46,050 bases of DNA, taken from positions 1 through 46,050 of the forward strand of contig JAFQRV010000032.1 of assembly GCA_017409905.1 (NCBI GenBank), read 5' to 3'. This DNA comes from Bacilli bacterium (GTDB lineage Bacteria; Bacillota_I; Bacilli_A; ML615J-28; CAG-313). Position numbers and translations under genes: made by a program. Position 1 is the first letter of the stretch; the number at the start of each line of letters is the position of its first letter. The notes under the pieces are model-generated. The model worked only from the letters and a program-made list of their open reading frames with translations. It did not search any database and was not told where the DNA came from. Shown piece after piece: positions 36,701-43,867 of the stretch.

Positions 36701-37069
36701 GTAGCTCAAGGTTCTGAATTAAATCCAGTAGATTTAATCGCTTTTGCTCATGATGACGTTCATGGTGACTTATTAAGATCAGCAGAAGTTAACTGGATTT
36801 GGTATACAGTTGATTTCGGTGGATATGATCCTGAATATTCTACAGTTGGCGAACAATTTAACTGCACATTATCAGTTTATGATGATGCTGGTAATAGTGC
36901 TTCTGCTGACTTCACATTAACAGTTACTGGTATGGATGTTGAAGTATCTGGCGGTACTGATGTTCCACCAACAGAAGAAAAAGAAGAAAGCTGTATTTCA
37001 TTTGCTTATGTTTCAAGCTTTATCGCTGCTGCTGGTTTAGCATTATTAATCTTAAAAAAGAGACATTAA
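33761..37069 (+). CDS. 1102-residue surface protein of unknown function with internal repeat
   Basis: No family recognised. The signal peptide is at about 1-30 (ends AHILAAEV). The middle is rich in Trp, Tyr and Phe and contains an imperfect duplication of about 122 residues: TEWSWF near 633 and RTSWPA at 680 recur as TEKWAWF near 759 and RTSWPA at 802. Residues about 880-1065 are two Ig-like or cadherin-like domains (VVIDNVAPTLRLTST, VYDDAGNSASADFTLTV). The end is the shared C-terminal signal (EESCISFAY, hydrophobic helix, KKRH). It stands directly after the nagB terminator behind its own promoter with two cre-like sites, so it is probably abundant and repressed when preferred sugars are present. 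Glycan binding or adhesion to a substrate surface is a guess. Confidence 0.85.
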   Translation: MKKVFACLSALVLMLVTFGLLVQPAHILAAEVEDGKFIEDPTLEEGEMPLYVMNSIRSSFPHLYDDNAQPDPNYGISRDFYWNEIKLIFPEFGDAGATGNFWSVYTQGDYQETIGTAAAGKVYLWIENEFGEIVPATSTRGSIVWRDVKDESNPNAPYNQYAPLFGDTSLSGVRYNVSGKPVVMDNYQLYNGIINGKGSSYQTDPFFIIVDGNGKVVRGHAHDNYFAAENIETYGFTPIFGYKDGVIVLRSDVVGGEALHGLSASDAELDREQIAVPDMDSPVLDDFGEPVLGADGQPTYNNKYIDGENPSLSVGTRYIFQWFSEEEFANEKVNTVAYMQEGWLADRWDYAYADPNGGYVCLSFTAALGKYNEVTADQARIHNASVRALKEAGEISEEEEAALLIKETITTDETTGAEVVTYATYRRPETLSVTIPVNGIMYRYGFLDYSGAAVTEMHFNKFCHLFEDALIYGRHADYQAYARTYNFSATGLVAKNAVYENESFYVREENGEYIFEVKQGSNIKVSEVIDILGMLGGYEIYGKPAKEAGSNVPAVISYKLSDVAGLEYTMDIDGKPTMRPIQYLYNDYKEAIEAFMPVLAAHVGADANHENWSNNTYGKFTEENLASFWEIHTEWSWFKDYYQAVFDELVAAQGYDKGYAAWSPNMARFGLECFYTETHRTSWPATPDFSKGWSVKFEDYCPEKAYRYNTWEDFTADFIKDYNEYVYGKEQITDVLSYWDLSYTTDTALQAKVCEFFNTEKWAWFGKELDTGIQAAGWTSYAKDHYYYYRCNVWEYITKTQRTSWPASCGSFHNMADPLWIGVPLEKDYNKIIYSTEGYNLFDTFELTLDVVNNTTTISDSIAVKFQIVEHFTPVIRVDEEALKVEVGQKSINLYEAVKAWDMEYKESGNGVYGSNISRQYLEFVYPEGFDPNNLKGGNWTIEAVAKCPYETGIEARTSFQIVVIDNVAPTLRLTSTDYYVAQGSELNPVDLIAFAHDDVHGDLLRSAEVNWIWYTVDFGGYDPEYSTVGEQFNCTLSVYDDAGNSASADFTLTVTGMDVEVSGGTDVPPTEEKEESCISFAYVSSFIAAAGLALLILKKRH

Positions 37070-37081
37070 TTAAATAATTAA

Positions 37082-37104
37082 GAGGGAGGTTAATGTCCTC
37101 CCTC
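37082..37104 (+). terminator. Hairpin after the 1102-residue protein gene, possibly a weak terminator
   Basis: GAGGGAGG and CCTCCCTC pair perfectly around a 7-base loop. Only ATTTCA follows, so termination is probably partial. The hairpin sequesters the only good Shine-Dalgarno-like sequence before the next gene. Confidence 0.55.
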
Positions 37105-37116
37105 ATTTCATAGAAA

Positions 37117-38079
37117 ATGCTAATATACAGAAAATTTAAAGAATTTGATAAACAATTTATCTTAGATTTAAGAAATCTTTGGAATGATGAATTTGGTTTT
37201 ATTTTTCCGATTTCTGAAGAATTATTTAATAGAAACACTTATTTAACTGAAGGATTTTTAGAAGAAAATTCATATGTTGTTTTAGATGATGGTTTTCCAA
37301 TCGCATTTATAATAAACAAAAATTGGCCAACTACAAATGTTGATGGTTTATATGAATCAACTGGTTGGATTAGTTTAATATATGTTTCTAAACAATATCG
37401 TAAAAATGGTATTGGTTCTAAATTATTAGAAATGAGTTTTGAAGCTTTTGAAGCTTTGAAAATTAAAAAAATTTATTTAGGAAAAGATTATCAAAATTTT
37501 TTTCCAGGTCTTCCTAAAGACCTAAAAGAAAACCTTGATTGGTTTAAACATAGAGGCTTTGAAGCTCTTTATGAAACAAATGATTTAATTAATTTAAACA
37601 TTGGTACTGATTTATTAATGAAAGATAGTCCTTTTGAATATAAATTATGTACAAAAGAGTTACTACCAAATTTAGTACAATTTATGAAAAATAATTTTCC
37701 AGGAAGATGGTTAAAAGAATTGAATGATTATATTAAAATTGGTGGTAATGGTAATGAGTATGTCATATGTACAGACTCCTCTAATATGATTTATGGGTTT
37801 TGTCGTATTGGAAGATTTAATACCCCTATTGAAAAAATAGCGTTTAGTCTAACATGGCGAAATCGCTTTGAAAAGCTAGGTGGTATAGGACCCTTAGGTG
37901 TTGATTCAAATTTTAGAAGACAACATATTGCTTATAATACAATAATAAAGGCAATGAATATTCTTAAAGAAGAAGGTTGTAAATGTCTAATTATCGATTG
38001 GACTAATTTATTATCTTTTTATAGAAGATTCGGTTTTGAAATTTGGAAAACATATATTTACATTGAAAAAAATTTATAA
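37117..38079 (+). CDS. Second twin-domain GNAT acetyltransferase
   Basis: 320 residues with two GNAT folds. The N-terminal half shows SLIYVSKQYRKNGIGSKLLE, a good acetyl-CoA loop. The C-terminal half shows GPLGVDSNFRRQHIAYNTII and FYRRFGFE. Overall layout resembles the 3983 protein, but here the N-terminal acetyl-CoA motif is the better conserved one. No convincing ribosome-binding site lies directly before the ATG at 37117; a tiny upstream reading frame and a hairpin occupy that space. The next gene follows after 12 bases, so transcription likely continues into the lipoprotein gene. The substrate is unknown. Confidence 0.85.
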   Translation: MLIYRKFKEFDKQFILDLRNLWNDEFGFIFPISEELFNRNTYLTEGFLEENSYVVLDDGFPIAFIINKNWPTTNVDGLYESTGWISLIYVSKQYRKNGIGSKLLEMSFEAFEALKIKKIYLGKDYQNFFPGLPKDLKENLDWFKHRGFEALYETNDLINLNIGTDLLMKDSPFEYKLCTKELLPNLVQFMKNNFPGRWLKELNDYIKIGGNGNEYVICTDSSNMIYGFCRIGRFNTPIEKIAFSLTWRNRFEKLGGIGPLGVDSNFRRQHIAYNTIIKAMNILKEEGCKCLIIDWTNLLSFYRRFGFEIWKTYIYIEKNL

Positions 38080-38091
38080 AGGAGAAATAAA

Positions 38092-39666
38092 ATGAAAAGA
38101 TTTTGGCAATTTTTAATTGTTATGATTTTTGGTTTAGCTCTTGTTGGCTGCGGTGGCGGCGGCGATGATACTGGTTCTACAGGTGGAGGATCAACTGATG
38201 GTGATACTTCTTGTGCTGCTGATTCAACACAAGCTAAATGTAGCGACCCTGAAACATGGGATTGGACATACAATCGTAGTGGATTTGATGGAAAAGGTAT
38301 GACTATCAAATTATTACACGGTGCTCCTGAAGAAGTAGACCCAAATGCTGCTGACTTTAGTGGCGAAAGAGAAGCTGATAAAGCTCTTCAATTATTTGAA
38401 ATTCAAGATGCATATAAAATCACTCTTTCTATTGAAAAATTCCCAGCTGAAGCTGCTTGGGGACCTGACCGTGTTGCATGGATTAATAACTTAGCTGCAG
38501 CTAATGAAACTACAAAAGGTGACATTTTCGCAATTTCATCTGACTGGGTTCCAAGCTTAGCTAAAGGTCAAAGTATTGCTGTTTTAGAAAACGTTGCTAT
38601 GAACAAGAATACTAAAGACTGGGAACAAGTTGGTGGTGTATTTACTGATTTAAAATATACTCAATCTCAAGAAAAGATTAAACAATACCAATTCAGTAAA
38701 AAAGTTTATGGTTATTCTACAGGTTCAGCTCATGCTGACTTCTTCTTATACTATAACCAAGCTTTAATTAGAAAATATTCATTAGAAGATCCAGCTACTT
38801 TATGGAATGAAGGTAAATGGGATTGGACAACTTTCTATAACTTCCTAGTAACTGCTCAAAAAGCATTTGATTCTGCTAAGACTGAAAGTGATCCTCAAAT
38901 GTACGCATTTGGTGGATGGATTAATGAAGTTGTACGTGGTGCTTTAGCAGCTCGTGGTGGTAAATTCGTTGACCCTGTTTTAAAGAAAGTTATGTTTAAC
39001 AGTGCTACAGTTATTCAAATGTATGAAGATTTAAGAGATATCAAAGAAGCTGGTATGTGGGCTCCTAAAGCTGGTGACGTTTGTGATGAATTCACAGCAG
39101 GTAACCAATTATTCCAACCTGCTCAAATTTGGTTCTTATCAAGTAAAATGAGATTTGCTCCAGCTGATGAAACTGAACAAAAGATGGAAATTTCTTTAGT
39201 TCCTTATCCAACTGCTGATGGCGATGCTCAAGCTAAAGAACGTTACACTATCCCTATGGGTGCTGACTCTGGTTATGCTGTTCGTAACGTAGTTAATGAA
39301 GCTAGTGGATTAAATGTTCAAATCTTAATCAATATTCTTGATGACTTCTGCCGTGGTTTAAGACCTGAATTCTCAGCTGAAGATATGACTGATGAACAAG
39401 CTTATAGAGTATTCTTAGGTAAGAGAATTGACTCATTACAATCAATCGAAGCAGTTATGAGCGTTGAAAACAATATTGAAAAATATGGTTATACTGACTA
39501 TCTAGATGTTATTTCTAAATCAGTTGGTAACGGTTCTGACTGGCAAGGTGATGGTTTCTATACTTGGGGTATTACATTATTAGATTTAAGTGTTGACCCA
39601 GTTAAAGTATTAAATGAAAAGATGCCTGTATATCAAGCTGCGCTTGATGACATCATGCCTAACTAA
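38092..39666 (+). CDS. Extracellular solute-binding lipoprotein of a sugar ABC importer
   Basis: 524 residues. A lipoprotein signal peptide with lipobox LVGC (C20) is followed by a Gly/Ser/Asp-rich linker and a family 1 solute-binding domain (ALIRKYSLEDPATLWNEGKW, GWINEVVRGALAARGGKF). AAGGAG lies just upstream of the ATG. No permease gene is adjacent, so it probably serves one of the two permease pairs between 17990 and 28607. It is much smaller than the other binding protein (14352) and lipid-anchored, so the two likely have different ligands or expression. Sugar specificity cannot be read from sequence; a muropeptide or amino-sugar ligand is inferred from the neighbours. Confidence 0.9.
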   Translation: MKRFWQFLIVMIFGLALVGCGGGGDDTGSTGGGSTDGDTSCAADSTQAKCSDPETWDWTYNRSGFDGKGMTIKLLHGAPEEVDPNAADFSGEREADKALQLFEIQDAYKITLSIEKFPAEAAWGPDRVAWINNLAAANETTKGDIFAISSDWVPSLAKGQSIAVLENVAMNKNTKDWEQVGGVFTDLKYTQSQEKIKQYQFSKKVYGYSTGSAHADFFLYYNQALIRKYSLEDPATLWNEGKWDWTTFYNFLVTAQKAFDSAKTESDPQMYAFGGWINEVVRGALAARGGKFVDPVLKKVMFNSATVIQMYEDLRDIKEAGMWAPKAGDVCDEFTAGNQLFQPAQIWFLSSKMRFAPADETEQKMEISLVPYPTADGDAQAKERYTIPMGADSGYAVRNVVNEASGLNVQILINILDDFCRGLRPEFSAEDMTDEQAYRVFLGKRIDSLQSIEAVMSVENNIEKYGYTDYLDVISKSVGNGSDWQGDGFYTWGITLLDLSVDPVKVLNEKMPVYQAALDDIMPN

Positions 39667-39690
39667 TAATTAGTTAATAATTGATTAATT

Positions 39691-39733
39691 AGTCCTAAAA
39701 GACGAAAAGTCTTTTAGGACTTTCTTTTTTTCT
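39691..39733 (+). terminator. Intrinsic terminator after the binding-lipoprotein gene
   Basis: A 13-bp perfect stem (AGTCCTAAAAGAC with its complement) closes a 5-base loop and runs into a T-rich tract. Confidence 0.9.
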
Positions 39734-39743
39734 ATTTAATGCA

Positions 39744-39772
39744 TTTACTTTTATTTGAATTCGTGATAAAAT
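39744..39772 (+). promoter_or_regulatory. Promoter of the YesL-NamZ-MupG operon
   Basis: TTTACT at 39744-39749 and an extended -10 (TGATAAAAT, hexamer TAAAAT at 39767-39772) are 17 bases apart. A second TATAAT lies at 39772-39777, without a matching -35. GAGGT precedes the ATG at 39798. The layout matches the promoter at 2853. Confidence 0.55.
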
Positions 39773-39797
39773 ATAATAGTAAAATGAGGTAAAAAAA

Positions 39798-40475
39798 ATG
39801 GACTTTGAAAAACGTGCTAATTCAAAAGCTTCAAGATTTTTTGAATGGCTTTTCGCAATCGTTATTATAAATTTATTTACTATTGTATTTAGTATTTTAA
39901 TTATTACATTCTTACCTGCTCATGTTGCGGCATATCAAACAATTAGTGATTTTAAAGAACATGGTACGCAAAGAGTTATCAAAAGGTATTTTAGTAATTT
40001 TTGGAAACATATTGAAAAATCCTTTTTAATTGGTTTATTTGTAATTATTATTTTAGTAGTTGCATTATTTTCGATGTATTTTTATAAAAATAACTTTGAT
40101 GCATCAAATATTGTTGGTCAAGTAGGTTATTGGGTAATGTTAATTGTTATAATTGTTTTATTATTCTTAAGCTTACATTTACCGCTTGTTATTATTAATT
40201 TTCCAAAACTAGGTATTAAAGATACAATTAAGATATCAATATTTATTTGTTTTAGATACATTTTATCTACACTAATTATCTTAATTAGTGATATTGTTAT
40301 GATTATTGGCGTATTAGCCCTTCCTATTTGGGTATTTATTGGTATTACTTTACCAATTCTATTAATAATTAAGTTTACTGAACCAACTTATTATTATTTG
40401 AAAAAAATAGATTTAGAAAAAATTATTGAAAGAGCAAAGGAGATTGAAAATGAAGAAGACGATTTTAGGGATTGA
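39798..40475 (+). CDS. YesL-like (DUF624) membrane protein, second copy
   Basis: 225 residues with about five or six membrane helices (WLFAIVIINLFTIVFSILII at the start) and the YesL-like pattern HVAAYQTISDFKEHGTQRVI in the first loop. Function unknown. The gene ends in TGA at 40473, the only TGA stop seen among the recognised genes, and overlaps the NamZ gene by 26 bases, so the two are translationally coupled. YesL-type proteins usually accompany sugar importers or glycosidases, as here. Confidence 0.75.
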   Translation: MDFEKRANSKASRFFEWLFAIVIINLFTIVFSILIITFLPAHVAAYQTISDFKEHGTQRVIKRYFSNFWKHIEKSFLIGLFVIIILVVALFSMYFYKNNFDASNIVGQVGYWVMLIVIIVLLFLSLHLPLVIINFPKLGIKDTIKISIFICFRYILSTLIILISDIVMIIGVLALPIWVFIGITLPILLIIKFTEPTYYYLKKIDLEKIIERAKEIENEEDDFRD

Positions 40476-41592
40476 AAGAGTAGATGAATTTAAAAAAGTA
40501 TTTGAAGGAAAAAGAATTGGTTTGATTACTAACCCTACAGGGATTGATTCAAATTTTAAATCAAGTATTGATATTTTATTAGAAAAAACTAATTTAGTTG
40601 CTTTATTTTCACCAGAACATGGTGTAAGAGCAGATATTCAAGCTGGTATGCATTATTCTACATATACTGATGAAGAAACGGGTTTACCAGTTTATAGTTT
40701 ATATGGTAAGAGTAAAAAACCATCAAAAGAAATGATGGATGAAATAGATATTATGAGTATCGATGTTCAAGACTGCGGTAGTAGATACTATACTTTTATT
40801 TATACAATGGCTTACTCAATGATGGCTTGTAAAGAATATGGCAAACAATTTGTTGTATTTGATAGACCAAATCCGATTGGCGGCGAAAAAGTTGAAGGTA
40901 ATATTTTAGATGTTAAATATCGTTCATTTGTTGGATATTATCCAATTGTTCAACGTCACGGTATGACAATTGGTGAACTCGCAAAAATGTTTAATGAAGA
41001 ATTTGAAATTGGTTGTGATTTAATTGTTATTCCAATGCAAAACTATGAAAGATGGATGAGTTTTGAAGATACTTTACTTCCTTGGGTAGTACCTACTCCA
41101 AATCTTCCAACTATTAATACAGCATATACATATAATACAACTTGTGTATTTGAAGGAACAAACGTTGCAGAAGGAAGAGGAACAACAACTCCTTTTGAAC
41201 TTGTTGGTGCTCCTTGGATTAAGAGTGAAAAATTAGCGAGAGATTTAAATGCATATAATTTAGAAGGTGTATATTTTAGACCACAATACTTTACACCAAC
41301 TTTTTCAAAATATGAAAAAGAATTATGTGGTGGAGTATTTGTTCATGTAACAGACCGAACTAAATTTAATTCAATGAAAGCTAGCTGGGTAATGTTAGAA
41401 GAAATTAGAAGAAATTATCCTGAATTTAAAGTTAATAAACCATATGTTGAAGGTAGACCAAGTTTATTTGAATTTGAAGTTGGTTGTGACTATATGATTG
41501 ATATGCGTTATTCACTAGAAGAAGAATTAAGAATCTTAGATGAAGATTCTAAAAAGTTCGCAGAAATCCGTAAACCTTATTTAATTTACTAG
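40450..41592 (+). CDS. namZ: NamZ-type exo-beta-N-acetylmuramidase (DUF1343), apparently cytoplasmic
   Basis: NamZ cleaves MurNAc from the non-reducing end of peptidoglycan fragments such as MurNAc-GlcNAc. Family hallmarks are all present: GLITNPTGID, LFSPEHGVRADIQAG, VFDRPNPIGG, PTPNLPT and EGRGTTTPFELVGAPW. The 380-residue protein starts directly at MKKTILGIERVDEF with no signal peptide, whereas B. subtilis NamZ is secreted, so here MurNAc-containing oligosaccharides must be imported first. ATG at 40450 is chosen because AAGGAG lies 7 bases upstream; an in-frame TTG at 40426 is less likely. The gene overlaps the YesL-like gene and is followed after 7 bases by the MupG gene. Confidence 0.92.
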   Translation: MKKTILGIERVDEFKKVFEGKRIGLITNPTGIDSNFKSSIDILLEKTNLVALFSPEHGVRADIQAGMHYSTYTDEETGLPVYSLYGKSKKPSKEMMDEIDIMSIDVQDCGSRYYTFIYTMAYSMMACKEYGKQFVVFDRPNPIGGEKVEGNILDVKYRSFVGYYPIVQRHGMTIGELAKMFNEEFEIGCDLIVIPMQNYERWMSFEDTLLPWVVPTPNLPTINTAYTYNTTCVFEGTNVAEGRGTTTPFELVGAPWIKSEKLARDLNAYNLEGVYFRPQYFTPTFSKYEKELCGGVFVHVTDRTKFNSMKASWVMLEEIRRNYPEFKVNKPYVEGRPSLFEFEVGCDYMIDMRYSLEEELRILDEDSKKFAEIRKPYLIY

Positions 41593-41599
41593 GTGTTAT

Positions 41600-42640
41600 A
41601 TGAAAAAAATAAAAGGTATATCAGTCTATTGTGGACTAGATGATTATCCGTTAGAAAGTAATTTAGAGTATTTAGAACTAGCTAAATCAAAAGGTGTTGA
41701 CTTTGTTTTTTCTTCTGCTCATATTGATGAGGCTAAGTCTTTTAATGAGTTTGAAACAATTGTTAATAAATGTTATGATTTAGGTTTACAACTTGTTGTT
41801 GATGCTTCTAGGAAAGCATTTGAGAAAGTTGAAAAGTTTTTAGATAAATGTGTATTAAGACTTGATTATGGATTTTCCAAAGACGAAGTTGTAGAATTTA
41901 CTAATAAGTATCCTTTAATAGAACTTAATGCATCACTTGTCACAAAAGATTATTTAGATAGTTTGAAAGAATTAGGAGCTAATTTAGAGCATATTCGAGT
42001 TAGTTATAATTTTTATCCAAAAAGATATACTGGTTTAGATATTCATTTTGTGAAAGAAAATAATAAGTTATTTAAAAGCTATGGTTTAACAGTTATTGCA
42101 TATATTCCTAGTAATAGTAATAAAAGACCACCTTTATATGATGGATTACCAAGTGTTGAAAGACATCGTAATTTAGATATTGAATTAGTTTGTTATGAAT
42201 TATTTGCTGCACTTTGTGATGGAGTTTGTATTGGTGATGCATATGCAAGTCATAACGATTTAGAAAAGTTAGTTAATGTTAGTAGTGAATATTATGAAAT
42301 ACCTATTAAAGTAATTGAAGGTATTAGTAAAGAAGAATTAGAAATTTTAAATAGAATTCACAGAATGCGTTTAGATAGTGGACCATATATGAAAAGATCT
42401 TCATCATCTAGAGGTATCGATATTGTTCCATTTAATACAATTTCTATTATTCCTTATATGGTAACTATTGATAATAGTAATTATTTAAGATATCGTGGTG
42501 AATTAGGTATTGCTTTAAAAGATATGGAAAATGTGGGAAAAGTCAATGTAGTAGCTAACATTTTGAAAGAAGCTCACACTTTAGTAGACTTAATTGATGC
42601 ACCAGCTCAATTTAGGTTTAAAATAACAAATGAAGTTTAA
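41600..42640 (+). CDS. mupG: MupG-family 6-phospho-N-acetylmuramidase (DUF871)
   Basis: 346 residues of the DUF871/MupG family. A TIM barrel starts at GISVYCGLDDYPLESNLEYL, with FVFSSAHIDEA as second strand, and a small C-terminal beta domain contains YLRYRGELGIAL. Staphylococcus aureus MupG splits MurNAc-6-phosphate-GlcNAc taken up by the MurP phosphotransferase. No MurP or other PTS component is encoded in this window, so the phosphorylated substrate must come from elsewhere or the specificity differs. AGGTG provides a modest ribosome-binding site just after the NamZ stop. Family is sure; exact substrate less so. Confidence 0.88.
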   Translation: MKKIKGISVYCGLDDYPLESNLEYLELAKSKGVDFVFSSAHIDEAKSFNEFETIVNKCYDLGLQLVVDASRKAFEKVEKFLDKCVLRLDYGFSKDEVVEFTNKYPLIELNASLVTKDYLDSLKELGANLEHIRVSYNFYPKRYTGLDIHFVKENNKLFKSYGLTVIAYIPSNSNKRPPLYDGLPSVERHRNLDIELVCYELFAALCDGVCIGDAYASHNDLEKLVNVSSEYYEIPIKVIEGISKEELEILNRIHRMRLDSGPYMKRSSSSRGIDIVPFNTISIIPYMVTIDNSNYLRYRGELGIALKDMENVGKVNVVANILKEAHTLVDLIDAPAQFRFKITNEV

Positions 42641-42645
42641 AATGA

Positions 42646-42673
42646 AAAATGAGGCTTATTTTAGCCCCATTTT
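42646..42673 (+). terminator. Probable weak terminator after the MupG gene
   Basis: AAAATGAGGCT pairs with AGCCCCATTTT with one mismatch and a 6-base loop. The T stretch is part of the stem and the sequence after it is not T-only, so read-through into the AnmK gene is likely. Confidence 0.5.
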
Positions 42674-42703
42674 GACACTTTTATAAATAACTGGAGTAAC
42701 TTT

Positions 42704-43858
42704 ATGAAAGATATTTTTAAAATACTAAAAAAGAAAGTATATAGTATAGGATTAATGAGTGGTACTAGTTTAGATGGTATAGATGTAGCATTAGTAGAAC
42801 ACTATAAGAATAATCATAAATTAATTGATTTTAGAAGTTATGAATATCCATTAAGTTTAAAAGAAAGAATAATGGAAGTATCAAAACTAGAAACATCAAA
42901 TATTCAATTAGTTTGTAGTGTTAATAAAGAACTAGGTCTTGCTTATACAAAAGCTATTGAACAATTCTTAATTGATACTAATAGAAGTATTGATGATATT
43001 TATTTTATTAGCAATCATGGTCAAACTGTTTGGCATAATCCAATAGAAACAAATGAGTTTAAATCATCAACTTTACAACTTGGTGATGCATCAACAATTG
43101 CTTATCACTTTAATAAAATAGTTGTTTATGATTTTAGAAGTTTAGATATCTCTGCTGGCGGTATTGGTGCACCACTTGTTCCCATTGTTAATTACTTATT
43201 ATTTAAAGATAAAGCTCCAGTAATCTTTTTGAATATTGGTGGTATTAGTAATATCACTTATATTCAAGATCAAAATATTGAAAATGTTATTGCGTTTGAT
43301 ACAGGTCCAGGTAATATGGTAATAGATGCTTTAATGAAAGAGTTATACAATTTACCATATGATGATGAAGGTAAAATTGCATCAAGTGGTAAAGTATCTA
43401 AAGAATTACTTGATTATTTATTAACTGATGATTATTATAATTTAGATTATCCAAAATCAACTGGTAGAGAAAAATATAGTCAAGAATATATATCTAATTT
43501 ACTTAATAAAGCCAAAGAATTAAGTTTAAGTAATGAAGATATTATAACTACTACAACTTATTTAACAGGTTATGTTACTAAGTATCAAATCAAAAAGTTA
43601 TTTAAAGATTTTAAAGGTACTTTAATAGTATCTGGTGGTGGAGCGAAAAATAAGTTTATAATTGAAACTTTAAAAGATCCACAGTATATTGTGAAAGAAA
43701 GTATTGAAGAAAACATTAATTCTGATGGTTTAGAAGCATATAGTTTTTCAGTACTAGGTTATTTGAGATTAACTAATCAAATTAGTAATTTAAAAAATGT
43801 TACAGGAGCTAATACTTCTGTATCCCTTGGTAGTATTATATTACCACCAAGAGTTTAA
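42704..43858 (+). CDS. anmK: Anhydro-N-acetylmuramic acid kinase
   Basis: Phosphorylates and opens 1,6-anhydro-MurNAc to MurNAc-6-phosphate. The ASKHA-fold kinase motifs are clear: GLMSGTSLDG at 16-25, SNHGQTVWH, LGDASTIAY, NIGGISNITY, FDTGPGNMVID and VSGGGAKN. At 384 residues it has the normal length. The substrate arises from lytic transglycosylases, not hydrolases, so part of the incoming material is expected to be anhydro-muropeptide. No promoter is obvious in the 63-base gap, so it is probably co-transcribed with the MupG operon through the weak hairpin. MurQ follows after 9 bases and takes the product. Confidence 0.95.
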   Translation: MKDIFKILKKKVYSIGLMSGTSLDGIDVALVEHYKNNHKLIDFRSYEYPLSLKERIMEVSKLETSNIQLVCSVNKELGLAYTKAIEQFLIDTNRSIDDIYFISNHGQTVWHNPIETNEFKSSTLQLGDASTIAYHFNKIVVYDFRSLDISAGGIGAPLVPIVNYLLFKDKAPVIFLNIGGISNITYIQDQNIENVIAFDTGPGNMVIDALMKELYNLPYDDEGKIASSGKVSKELLDYLLTDDYYNLDYPKSTGREKYSQEYISNLLNKAKELSLSNEDIITTTTYLTGYVTKYQIKKLFKDFKGTLIVSGGGAKNKFIIETLKDPQYIVKESIEENINSDGLEAYSFSVLGYLRLTNQISNLKNVTGANTSVSLGSIILPPRV

Positions 43859-43867
43859 GGAGGATTT

